Notes under the pieces: model-generated
Told to the model about the DNA's origin: nothing
The model's input: only the letters and a program-made list of their open reading frames with translations
Database searches by the model: none
Shown: positions 35,308 to 46,907 of the stretch, in pieces
Numbering within the stretch: position 1 is the first letter of the stretch
How the letters are laid out: every line of letters begins with the position of its first letter
Translations under genes and position numbers: made by a program
DNA from: Oenanthe sinensis
Taxonomy: Eukaryota > Streptophyta > Magnoliopsida > Apiales > Apiaceae
Assembly (NCBI GenBank): GCA_028671895.1
Contig: CM053804.1
Location: 2,485,001 to 2,549,000 of the forward strand
Length of the DNA: 64,000 bases
Direction of reading: 5' to 3'

Positions 35308-36128
35308 ATGGCTACGGATCCTGAGCGAAGCGGGAACGAGGAATGACCTACGAAGGATGACGTGCTTGCAATTGTGAAGAAGCTACAAACCGATATGGAG
35401 ACCCTACGTAGTGAAAATGAGAACCTCAAGGCTGCACTGAGTACGGTAAAATCGAGTGCAATGGCAGCCTCAAAGCAAACGGTGGCAAGTGTGGTTTGAA
35501 GACTGAAATACTATGATGAGGATCAGGATGAAGGTCGAAATGGGGATGATGAGGTGCTTGTGTTGGGCCCTAACAAGGCCAAGAATGGAGCTACGGACAA
35601 TAACGCTAATACAACATCTCAATGACAGAAAGATACAACGGCCATGCATGACAACGATGAAGAGAGGTCGAATAGAAGGTCGAGGCATAGAAGTTCACGA
35701 TTAGAGAGTCAAACAACAGATGCTATGAAGCTGGAGTTGAAGGAGATGAGGGAGATGATATAACGAATCCCAGGTGTACCAAAGCCGTTGGAAAAGGCTA
35801 CTCCGACGAGTTATGCGAATTCACTTTTCTCTGATGATATTGCCTTGGTGGAGATTCCGAAACGATTTAACATACCACACATGAGGTTGTATGATGGTGA
35901 GAGTGACCCGCAAGAACACATTGCACAGTATAAATAACGAATGTTTACAATACCAATTACCAAAGAGTTGAGGGAACCTTGTATGTGCAAGGGATTTGGT
36001 TCGATGCTCACAGGACCTGCCCTTTAGTGGTTTGTCGGACTACCAAATGGAACCATATCATCATTTGCGGACCTTGTCGACGCATTCAACCTACAATTTG
36101 CTAGTAGCAGACGATTTGAGAAGACGAC
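35308..36128 (+). pseudogene. Gypsy gag remnant
   Basis: It starts MATDPERSGNEE and then hits a TGA. In the same frame follow a coiled-coil-like VKKLQTDMETLRSENENLKAAL and an acidic/basic middle (EERSNRRSRHRSSR). The retrotrans_gag core comes last: IPHMRLYDGESDPQEHIAQYK, then ELREPCMCKGFGSMLTGPAL.WF.GLPNGTI.SFADLVDAFNLQFASSRR. At least five in-frame stops (TGA, TGA, TAA-type and TAG) are present. The frame ends at the rearranged junction with the copia. Confidence 0.85.
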
Positions 36129-36184
36129 ATTGTTGAGTCTTCAACCTATAATTTGCTAGTAGCATACGACATTGTTGAGTCTTC
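36085..36184. repeat. Scrambled local duplication at the gypsy/copia junction
   Basis: 'ttcaacctacaatttgctag' at 36085 recurs with one change at 36140. 'cgacattgttgagtctt' occurs at 36125 and again at 36168. The two repeats have different spacing, so this is not a simple tandem copy; it looks like repair filler. Confidence 0.75.
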
Positions 36185-39100
36185 TCATATTCAACCTTCT
36201 TCTCAAATTCTTTCTTCTTCTTAGCTTGAATTATCCTCAGAACATTTGTCATGACACTTCTCTCCTCAGAATAAGGATACTCTTCCAACTGCTTCACCAG
36301 CTTTTCGAGAAGCTCCATATTCTTTTCTTGCAGGGAATCCATACTCCAAAACTCCTTGATTCTATCTTCATTTGCAAACATCACTCCATCTGAGTAGACT
36401 CTTAGTTCAGGCTCCTCAACTTCATTAGAATCCAATGGATGTGGTTTGAAAGAGTTCATGAGTTCCAAGAATTTCTTGATCAATGCTCCTCTAAAGACTT
36501 TAGTCTTTACATCTACATCTTTCACAATTATCAGCATCCTTCTCACCATGAAATAATCAGCTTCCTTCATGTCATGTCCCATCATTGTAGATTCTCCAGT
36601 AGAGTAGAGAACATGGATTTTCTTCAGAGTGTTGAGCTCAGACCATTCAACAATAACTCTAGAAATTAATTATGCCTTTGACTCAGCTATATTATTGATG
36701 GTTGGTCTCCTAACATCAAGACATTCTTCATACAATTTCTCATTTGTCAGCTTTCAACTCTTTCTGATAGGCTACCTGCTAGAATGAAGCTTAGATCTCT
36801 CAGCCCTTGCCTTCCAGCTCCTTTTAGGAATTGAAGCTTTCTTTGACAGTGACTCTGAAGTTATTGTCAATGAAGGTTTGACATCATCTTTTATGACAAC
36901 AGGTTCTATGACAGTAGGTTCTGTGACAGTAGGTTCACCCTTATTACTCCTGACAGCATCTTTCTTATCATCTTCACAACCTAGAACCAGTGTCTTCAAG
37001 ACCTTCCTTTCAACACCATATTTATACTCATTCTCATCCTTCTCCTTATTTTCATCCACCTTATTTCCAGTTCCACATGATCCTTCACCATTGTTGTGTT
37101 GGCTGAAACTACTTGCACCTCCATCAGGCTTTTCATTATCATCTTCATCCCTTTTCTCCTAGGTCTTCTTCTCATTCTTTCTCAACTTCAACTCTTCAAG
37201 TCTTCTCAATTCTCCTTCCAACACCCTTAATACTTCAACTCTATCTTCATTGATGGGAATCTGCTTGAAATAGTCAAAAGCTTCTTTAACAGATTCAGGC
37301 CAACACATACTCACCCTTTCAAGATTCATAGATCTGTATTTTCCATCTGTGAAGCTACTCAATTTGATGCCCAATGGATCATGAGTTATTTCTGGCAATT
37401 TCTCAATTATCAGCTTCTGTAGTGTCCTCTTCAGATTTTCATTTAGCCATGACTTGTCTGTCTTGATTTTGAGTTTGGTTGTTTCTATCACTGCAATTTC
37501 TTAGCTGCTCAGATAAGCCATGCTCACACACCAGCTGAGACCTCCTTCAATTCTGACAAAAATTACTCACTTGTTGCTTTTAGACACCATCACAGCTGCT
37601 CCCACTATTGACTGTCTAATTGAATCAGAAAATTTCTTGGGGTTTCTGTTAGATGAGGCTCTTAGATCATTGATTCTTTTATTGAACTTGGCATCCTCAA
37701 AGACTCTACTGTTTTCATTTTCATCCACCATCAGAATTACAACCTGTTCATCATCAAAATCTTCTATTTCCTCTATTATCAAGTCATCACTTCCGTCTTG
37801 AAAAAACTTCTCCTTTCCTTTTCCTCCTACATGGACCACAGAATCCTTCTTCACTACACCTTCCTTTATCACAACACCTTTCTCCTTAGGTCTCTCCACC
37901 TTATCACCACCAAGCTTTTTAGCAATCTCAGCAGCCACACTAGACAACAATTCTAGTTGACTCTCCCCCTGAGATGCAGCTTGAGTTGACTCCTTATTGC
38001 TCCTATCTACAGACACTTCAGCAAACACTTTAGCTTTATCACTTTTCTCCCCCTTAGTTGAGGTAGCAACTGCAGGGTTTGAAAACTTGGCATTAAATTT
38101 CTGAAACTTATCCAAGATGGCCTTGAACCCTTCATTCATTGTTTGCTCCAGACTGGCCATCCTTGTAACTAACTTCACTTGATTTTTGCCAACAGTGTCC
38201 AGATTCTTTGACAGCTTTATGGCCTTGTGTGAAAGGGATTTCAACCTTTCATCAGCTTGTTTGGAAGATTTGGAGGTTGTGGTGGTTCTCACACTCTCTT
38301 GTTTTTTCTGAGTGATCTCATCACTCCTCACACACTCAAGGCCTATTGCCTTAAAAATTGGGTTGCTCTCTTTTATGTTTTGGCCACGCTCAAGGCCCTC
38401 TCCTTTTGTCAGGGATTTTCCCTGCCCATCTATTCTTTGACTCATTTCTCTCTTTTCTTGTTCTCTCTTTATTTTTCTCTCCCTCACTCAACCTAGGTGC
38501 AAGGGACTGAACAGGTACACATTGTACTGAAGATTTAGATTTTACCTTGATGAGTGTAGAGATGAGAGCAGAATCATCATCATTATTTTGTTGAGAAGAT
38601 GCATCCATTTGAGAGTTACTGTCTGGAATTTGAGTGTGGACAGCATCTTTTGAAAAGTTACTGTCATGATGATTGACAACAACATTTGGTGAGTCGATAG
38701 CATCTTTGGAGAAGTTACTGTCAAGAGGATTGACAGCAACTTTGTCATTAACAGTTATAGAGGCTGTGACAGCAATCTCTTCCACCTTTTGAGTGGAAGG
38801 TTCTTGTGGATTGCAATGATCAGTCTCATTCAATTCTTAAAATAGTGCATCAATATTTTGTTCTTCAATTGTAGAAAAATGTGATGCACCATAATTGAAT
38901 GAGCTGTGTTCCACATTTTCTATCCCTACTGTGTGAGTATCTTCAAGTGTGGGCTCAGGTTGAGTGTGTCCAACCTGTTGTGCAGACTCTTTACAAAATG
39001 TCATGGGAGACTGGCCAATTTCAATAGATGCCTCCTGTTGAGAGGAGACATCCAGAGATGAGTTTTGATCCCTTTTAAGAGATGTGCCCTTTTGAGATGA

Positions 39101-40255
39101 CACACCCTAGTTAACAGAGGTTGATACCCTTGCCTTCTTTCTCCTAGGCTCACTAGGGCCCTCTGTGGGTTCTGTGTACAAACTACCATCCTTATTTGCT
39201 GCAACTTGTGCAGTTTCACCACCTACCTGTGGAATGGTTTCTAGCCTAGGGTTATTGATTTTCCTCCTTTTAGAAGCCTGGTCCTTTTGAGAGGAATCAG
39301 ACCCTTGGCTAAAAGATTTTGAGACTCTTAAAGGTCGGACTCCTTCAAATGGTTTAGAGTGTGGGTTAGGAATGGAGAGGTCAACACCATTCTCATCACT
39401 CAAGGAAAATACATGGTAGTCCTCAACAATTTTTAAATTCAAACTATTGATAGTAGAAAGCATGAAATCAGTTATAAACAGACTCAATTCAGTGTTAAGT
39501 GGTTTACTGGTTAACAAAGAATGAGTATTTTTCTTTAGTGTTGGGGACTCCATGCATTGAACACTATCTAAATCAATTATGCCTACTACAGAATTAATAA
39601 TAAGCATAAAGAATTTAGGATAGTAAATTACCGGTTTCCTGGCTTCTTTCTTTCCCAGCACCAGTTTGAACAGAGGCATCAGGAGCTTTCCAACGTCAAT
39701 TCTGTAATTGTGCATCATGGAATGCACAACCCTCCTAATGTATGCTGGCACTTCATTCCAACCACTTGTTTTGCTGGACATGGACCTTGAGACAGCATCC
39801 AGCATCATACTCCATTCTTTATTCAGATACTTCCTGTCCAGGCCTCCCGAAGGATACCATTCATCACCGTTTGCATTTAGCTTGGGTCTAGCATACCCAA
39901 CCATCTTGAAGAACTTGAAGAGTTGTTCTTCACTTGCAGACTCCTCAAATAGCGAGCCTTCAGCCTCTTCCACATGGAGAGCTTCATTTATGTGAGAGGA
40001 ATCAATGGTGTAAGATGTACCATTGATTTGAAAAGAGATAGAGCTAGCATCTTAATCCCCCTCACATACAGCAGAGGTCCAGAATTGAGACAATCTAGGT
40101 ATTTCTAGATGAGGATTAGCGGTTAGGGCATAGGTAAGGTAAGAGTTGTTCATGAAGCCAATAAAGGGTTTGAAGGCTTCACCAGTTTCACCAATAGAAG
40201 CCATTGTGGTGAAGTTGGTTTGGGCAAGAGAACAGATGATTTGGGGTCCAGACAT
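36185..40255 (-). pseudogene. Extra 3' ORF of the SIRE-like copia
   Basis: It begins MSGPQIICSLAQTNF, then YALTANPHLEIPRLSQFWTSAVCEGD. After a stop at 40052 the same frame gives SFQINGTSYTIDSSHINEAL and a 288-codon stretch with WSMMLDAVSRSMSSKTSGWNE and MPLFKLVLGKK. The rest is low-complexity and charged: Ser/Gln-rich, then K/E-rich with probable coiled coils (for example LVTRMASLEQTMNEGFKAI, and LEKLVKQLEEYPYSEERSV). One frameshift near 38480 and a few stops (39107, 38834, 37567, 37159, 36772) break it. No signal peptide or membrane segment is evident, so I do not call it an envelope protein. Function unknown. Confidence 0.7.
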
Positions 40256-41011
40256 GATTAAGAATTTGAAGATTAAGAATTTATGAACGGTTTAGAGAAG
40301 AAGTTGCAGAGAAAATAGAGAGTTTTTAGGGTGTTAGAGAGTAAAGAAAATTTAGAGAGAAATAAAGTACAGTGAAGAGTGAGAGAAATTTTAATTGTAT
40401 TTATATATTATGTGAAAAGGGACTGTCAAGAGAGAATTTTAAACGATTTTAAGTGACAGTTGTCTTATAGTTTCATTCCTTGACAGTAACTCCTGCGCTC
40501 GAAATCTCAAACACCCTTGACAGTAATTTTAGCGGTTAAAGAATATATATAATAAATAAATAAACCCAATATTAACTCTTGACAATATGTTATGCGGGGA
40601 TTTTAGAAAACTATACTGTCAAGGGATACTGACAATAAGTTTCAGTCCCGCATAGTATGCTGTCAAGATTTCTCAATCTTTTAACAGTAAGTTTCACATG
40701 ATTTGACAGTAAGTTTCAATCTCGCGAACTATACTGTCAAGACTCCTCAAACATGTGACAATAAGTTTCACAGATTTTGACAGTAACTTATTACCATATG
40801 ACAGTATGGATAAAACATACTATCAAGAACCTTGACAGTACTTTTTATTAACCTCATATGAATTAAGTTACTTAAAAGCAAATTAGTTAACCTCTCAGTT
40901 AAATATCATCATGTCTTTCCTCTGTGACAAAAATAAAAAACACCTCTGGGGGCCATTAATTCACAATGAAATTCAGTTAACTAATTTTTTTATTAATTAA
41001 ACAGAATTACA
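40256..41011 (-). other. Spacer between pol and the 3' ORF, rich in TGACAGTAA motifs
   Basis: No ORF. 'ttgacagtaa' and its complement 'actgtcaag' recur about a dozen times between 40430 and 40840, often followed by 'gtttca'. The part nearest 40260-40400 is A-rich and may hold the promoter or 5' leader of the 3' ORF. Confidence 0.6.
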
Positions 41012-42564
41012 TTAACAGGTTAAATTTAACATACCCAATTCACTCAATAGCCTGTTGAATATCTTTTCATCCAATGGTTTGGTAAAAATATCTGCAAGTT
41101 GCTTCTCTGTGGACACATAGATTAGCTTGATTGTGCCTTCCTCCATATGCTCTCTAATGAAATGATGTCTGATGTCAATGTGCTTAGTTTTAGAATGTTG
41201 AACAGGATTCTCAGAAATTTCTATGGCACTAGTGTTGTCACAAAAGATAGGAATTCCTTGGAGAGTCAACCCATAGTCCAATAGATGGTTCCTCATCCAA
41301 AGTAACTGAGCACAGCAACTACCAGCTGCAATATATTCAGCCTCTGCGGTTGAATTTGATACTGAATGCTGCTTCTTGCTAAACCATGAGACCAATCTTT
41401 CACCCAAAAATTGACAGCTTCCTGTTGTACTCTTTCTGTCTATTTTGTACCCTGCATAGTCTGAGTTTGAATACCCAACTAAGTCAAAACCAGAATCCTT
41501 AGGATACCAAAGGCCTAAATTTTGAGTTCATTTCACATATCTAAGAATTCTTTTTACTGCCATTAAATGTGACTCCCTTGGATCAGACTGAAATCTTGCA
41601 CATAACCCTGTTATAAACATTTTGTCAGGCCTGCTAGCTGTTATGTAGAGGAGAGAGCCAATCATTCCTCTATACATTTTGTTGTCCACCTTCTTTCTTT
41701 TTGGATCCTTGTCAAGTTGAGTTGCTGTTGAGATTGGAGTTTTTGCAGGAGATGAATCTTCCATATCAAATCTTTTCAGGAGATCTTTGACATAGTTTGG
41801 CAAATAAATATTTCATCTTCTTTTTAATAGACTTGAAGTCCAAGAAAGAGTACCAATTCACCCATCATACTCATCTCATATTTGTTCTGCATCAACTCAG
41901 AGAATTTCTTGCATAAATCTTCATTTGTTGAACTAAAGATGATGTCATCAACATATACTTGAACTAGAATGATAGCATTTCCATGCTTTTTGTAGAAAAG
42001 AATTTTATCCACAATCCCTGTTGTAAAGTTGTTATCAAGAAGAAACTTGGAAAGAGTATCATACCAAGCCTTTGGTGCTTGCTTTAAGCCATACAATGCC
42101 TTTAGTAGTCTGTACACAAAGTTCTTCATTTTTTAATCTTCAAAGCCTGGGGGCTGTTCAACATACACTTCTTCTTCTAGCTCTCCATTAAGAAAAGCAC
42201 GTTTTACATCCATTTGAAAAACTTTGAAGTTGTTGAATGCAGTAAAAGTCAAAAAGATTCTTATTGCCTCAAGTCTGGCAGCAGGAGAAAATGTTTCTTC
42301 ATAATCAATCCCTTGATTTTGATAGTAACCTTTTGCCACCAGCCTTGCTTTGTTTCTTATGACAGTACCACAATCATCCATCTTGTTCCTATAAACCCAT
42401 TTGGTGCCTATTATTGATTTGTTCTTTGGTCTAGGCACTAATTCCCAAACACGGCTTCTTTCAAATTGATTAAGCTCTTCTTGCATAGCATTAATCCAAT
42501 CTGGATCAGCCAAAGCTTTTTCTAGAGTTTTGGGTTCAGTTTGAGAAAGGAAACAAGAATACAT
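41012..42564 (-). pseudogene. SIRE-like copia RT and RNase H
   Basis: RT opens with KALADPDWINAMQEELNQFE, then PRPKNKSIIGTKWVYRNK, VAKGYYQNQGIDYEETF, QMDVKRAFLNG (catalytic Asp), LYGLKQAPKAWY and YVDDIIFSS (catalytic box). A stop at 42130 and a frameshift near 41815 follow. Next come ASRPDKMF and an RNase H with AEAEYIAAGSCCAQLLWM, CDNTSAI, SKTKHIDIRHHFIRE and the end ADIFTKPL...LGMLNL. A frame break lies between 41528 and 41407. Catalytic motifs are preserved. Confidence 0.9.
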
Positions 42565-42708
42565 GCATTCATTAGAAACATTTCTTCTTGTTTTGTCTCC
42601 AGTTCCTGGATCACCAATGATTAAATCATTAGTGTGATCTCTGTTCCATTTTGTCCCTCTTAGAGAATCACTAGAATCTTCAACACTTTATTGATTGACA
42701 ACATCTTT

Positions 42709-44237
42709 TCATCTTGCACTGTTGACAACATCAATTTCTTTAAGTCCACTTTTCATAGGAACATTCCCAGAAAAATCAATTGTTTGAGCAGTTCCTTCAA
42801 TTTCTTCAGGTTGGTTAGGAACAATTGTTGGACCATAAATTGTGTGATCAACTCTTGGTGACTCCTCATCAATCTCTTCTAGATAGCCTTGATTTTCAAA
42901 GGCTAATGATTCTGTTTCTTGACTTCCTTCAATTCCAGGAAATTTAGTTTCATCAAAGGTGACATTTACACTATCCTCCACAGTTTTGTGATCAATGATG
43001 TAAACTCTGTATGCAGTCCTGTCAATGCCATACCCCATAAAGATTCCTTCAACTGCTTTAGTGTCAAATTTTCCTTTGATCTTAGTTTAATCTTTCATGT
43101 AGTAGCACTTTCTTCCAAAGACATGAAAGTAGTTGACAGTTGGTTTCCTTCTTCTAAGCAATTCATAGGGTATCTTTCTCATAGGCCTTGTTGACTACAG
43201 TCATGTTTTGAGTATAAAAAGCTGTATTGATTGCTTCACCCCAGAAATAGGTAGGAAGTTTTACTTCACTCAACATTGTTCTTGCAGCCTCAATAAAAGT
43301 CCTGTTTTTCCTTTCCACAACACCATTTTGTTGAAGTATCCTTGGTGCGGAGAATTGTTGAGTGATACCATTGTCTTTGCAGAAATAATTCATGATACTG
43401 TTTTTGAACTCAGTATCATTGTCACTTCTCAAAGTCTGCACTTTGTACTTGGGATTCTTGTCAAGAACCCTTACCAAATCAATGATTTCTTGTGCAGCTT
43501 CATCTTTGGATGCTAGAAACCTTACCCAAGTGTATCTTGAGAAATCATCAACCATTACTAAGGCATATCTTTTTCTTGCCAGAGATTGCACATTTACAGG
43601 ACCAAATAAGTCCATGTGAATTAGTTGAAATGCCTCATTGATTGAACCACTAGGAGTGCTTTTGTGAGTAGCTCTCCTTAGCTTCCCTTTCTGGCAGTCC
43701 TCACACAATCCTTCTTGACAGAATTCAAGTTGAGGCAGCCCTTTCACCAACTCTCTCTTCATTAGATGATTCATTGCTTTGAAGTTCAAATGAGAGAGGT
43801 TCTTATGACACAACCAACTTTCAGATGGAGAAGCCTTACTGTAAAAAATAGTAGACTTTATCTTTCCTTACAAAGTCCAAGTCAGCTATATAGAGGCTTC
43901 ATTTCCTTACTCCTTGAAGAGCTTCTTCTCCTGTCTTCTTGTTGACAATGGAGCATCTGTCTTGATCAAAACCAACCTTGAAACCTTTTTCACAAAATTG
44001 AGTGCTCAATAAATTGTGCTTCAATCCATTCACTAAAGCAATTTTCTCAATTTTCAAGTTTCCAACTTCCAGTATGCCATATCCCATTGTGAAACCAATG
44101 CTATTGTCACCAAAGGTTACATAAGGGCCGGCCATTTCCTTGAACTGTGATAGCAGGGCTTTATCAACTGTCATGTGTCTTGAGCATCCACTATCAATGA
44201 TCCACATGATTATTCTTTTTTTCCTGTTGCCCTGCAA
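42709..44237 (-). pseudogene. SIRE-like copia protease, integrase and linker
   Basis: The protease box is WIIDSGCSRHMT (DSG), with YGILEVGNLKI and LKHNLLS. A frameshift near 43850 leads to the pre-integrase block NLSHLNFKAMNHL and CEDCQKGKLRR. The integrase core follows with LIHMDLFGPV (catalytic Asp), LRSDNDTEFKN (second Asp), APRILQQNGVVERKNRTF (catalytic Glu) and YFWGEAINTA. Another shift near 43165 leads to the linker MGYGIDRTAYRVY...VNVTFDE. The canonical histidine of the pre-integrase zinc site reads L-S-H-L. Confidence 0.88.
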
Positions 44238-44378
44238 AGTAAATATTTCAAGTTACTTTTGGTACCCAACTTTCATTAGGTCCATTTTGCTTAACTAGAT
44301 CACAGTTTAAAGTAGATTCAGTTGTAATTCTTTCTTTTGCTTTTAACAAGACTCCTGTAGCTACCCATTCAGTTTTGA

Positions 44379-46858
44379 CTACTGGTTTGATAGCTTTGTT
44401 CTTGGGTGGCTTGTCCATCCTAACTTTAGGAGGATTTGGAGTCTTTGCCTTTTCAGTTTTAGCATTCTTATGCAGGCATTCTTATGCAGGCATTCTTGAT
44501 TATTAGTAAAAGGCATGTTAAAGTAAATACTCATCAAATTTATTTTACATGAAATGCAATCAAAGTCATCACAGTGAGTTACTTGTGTGTTCTTTAAAGG
44601 TATGCTGTGTAAGTTTCCATTAACAGAAGTAACATTCAGGACATTAGACTTGTTCTTGTTGCAGACATGAGTTAGATGACTAGAAGACCCACAATTATTG
44701 CATAACTTTCTAGGAGCATTAGAAATATAATCATAATTATTCTTCTTATTAATTCTTAATTTTCCATTTCTGTTTTTCTTGGTCTTTATGACAATACGTT
44801 TAGAAGTTACTGTCATGCTAGTGTTGACAGTAGGTTTAGATGGAGTTGTCTTGACAGTAGGTTTGGATCTTATAGTCTTGACAGCAGCTTCTGAACTTAC
44901 TGTCTTGTCAGTGTTGACAGCATCTTTTAAACACAAGTTACTGTCAGAGTCAAGACTAACTGTTTTGGGGATTTTTACAGTATCTTTTACCTTAAGGGTC
45001 TTTCTGACAACATCATTGTCCTCAACATCTATCTCTTGTTTGATAACTAATACTTCCTCATCAATCTCAAATTTAGCCTTTTTGAACAATGGATTCTTAA
45101 CTTTCTTTATAATGGATGGTTTGATAGTATGTTTGACTTCTTCCTCTACAGTATGTTTCTTTCCACTTTTCTTATCATAGTTAAAACCTATACCTACCTT
45201 TTCATTTTCAAAATTATCATCATGGTATGATTTTACCAGAGAAGAAGAATTTTTTTAGGACTTGATTTTTAGTTCATTCTTAGAAATCTGTTTTCTGAGA
45301 AATTCCTCAATCTGGGAAGCACAAACTACCTTGTTTTTAAGAATCTCATTCTCTTGTTGTAAGGACTCAAAAGAATTCTATTTAATTTCTAGTTCATGAT
45401 TTTTAATTTTCAATAACTCATTAGCACTAGACAATTTAACTATCTCCTCATTAGCAGCTAACATGCTAGTATGAATATTGAAAATTTCAGAACTTAAACT
45501 CTCAACAGTTTTCTTATACTGAGATGTAGTCATATCAACAGTAGTAAGAATAGGTACTTGACTTGATGAAGTGTATGAACCTTCTCCAGAGTTTTTCATG
45601 AGAGCAAGATTTCCATATTCTTCTTTCTCTTCAACATCAGAGTCTTCCCAACACTTTCCTTCAGCCACAAAAGCCCTTGTTGCTTTTTGAGCAAGGCTTC
45701 ATACTTTGCTTTGAGTTCCTCATAATCATTGTCATTTCTTCTCACTTATTTTGGCTTCTTGTATTCTGTTGCAAAATGCCCCATTTCACTACAGTTGTAA
45801 CACCTTATCTTGGATCTATCCACCATACCTGTTCTATATCCACATTTGCCACTTCCTCCAGGTTTTGAGATATTTGGCTTGTTGAACCTGGAGCTTTGTC
45901 CTCTGGGTTTGAAAGCTTTGTTCTTCTTGAATCTCAAGTTGTAGAACTTTCTTGCCATGTAGGCCATTGTTTTGTTTTCCATGTTATCCAGTTCTTCCAA
46001 AGTGTAGAACTCATCTTCTTCACCATCCTTGAGTTCCAGAGTCACACTTTCATCTTCATCTATGATTTCCTCAATTTTGATTTGTTGTTGATGCTGAGAT
46101 TCCTTGAGTTGCATCACATGTGGATCTTGAGCTACTAGAACATTTGATGTGTTGGACATTTTTCCTCTTTGACCAGCTTGAATGGCTCTCTTTTGTTGTA
46201 GCTCTAACTCATAGGTTTTGAGTATGCCATATAAAGTTTCAAGAGAAACTTTTGAGAAATCTCTTGCTTCTCATATGGCAGAAACTTTGTGCTCTAGATG
46301 GTTAGGAAGTGTCAACATGAATTTCATGTTTACCTCCTTTTTGTCATAAAACTTTTCATGCAGCTGCAAGTCATTTATCAACCTGTTAACCCTCTCAAAC
46401 ATCTCAGTCAACCCTTCACTTGGTTTAGCCATGAAGGCTTCATACTGAGACACCAGAATCTGTCTTTGATTTTTCTTTACCTCTTCTGTTCCTTCACAGA
46501 GTATCTCAATGGTTTCCCATATCTTCTTTGTACTGGTGCAGTTGACAATGTTATTGTACATGACATTGTCAAGTGCCTCAATGATGATAAATTGTAAGCA
46601 ATCATCCAGAGATACTTTTTCCTTTTCAGTATCAGTGTACTCTGAAACCTTTTTAGGAACCCAGTAGGCTGGTATTGTTTCACCATCTACTGTAGTTTCA
46701 GGTACATATGTTTGAGGAATGAAATGACTATTTTCAAGAATTCCAGGGTAAAGTGGGTTGGCTATTTTTATGAACAACATCATCTATCGTTTCCAAAGGT
46801 TGTAGTGTTCTTTATCAAAGGTGGGTATTTTTATGCTGCTTACTTTCTGTGCACTCAT
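44379..46858 (-). pseudogene. SIRE-like copia gag with two zinc knuckles
   Basis: The ATG at 46858 gives MSAQKVSSIKIPTFDKEHYNLW and then a TAG at codon 25. In the same frame follow 170 codons (VPKKVSEYTDTEKEK, IIEALDNVMYNNIVNC, KPSEGLTEMFERVNRLINDLQ) and, after a stop at 46271, the first knuckle region CYNCSEMGHFATE, whose last cysteine reads Y. A frameshift between 45746 and 45668 leads to a coiled-coil-like middle. A Thr/Val-rich part (TVSSEAAVKT..., KPTVKTTPSKPTVNT) and a second knuckle, CNNCGSSSHLTHVC, come last. Two knuckles and large size fit SIRE gag. Confidence 0.82.
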
Positions 46859-46894
46859 TTTTAGATCTTTTCAGGTAATGTATATCTAACCTGC

Positions 46895-46907
46895 CTCTTT
46901 GATACCA
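46895..46907 (-). other. SIRE-like copia primer binding site
   Basis: On the minus strand TGGTATCAAAGAG, a copia iMet-type PBS with changes at its end, next to the LTR end ...CTAATAAC. Confidence 0.75.

Noticed and set aside
36185..40255. Calling the SIRE-like 3' ORF an envelope gene
   Set aside because: No signal peptide, membrane segment or envelope motif seen; only position suggests it.
44779..45180. 133-codon plus-strand ORF rich in Thr, Val and Leu
   Set aside because: Antisense shadow of the SIRE-like gag, caused by the TGACAGT-type repeats.
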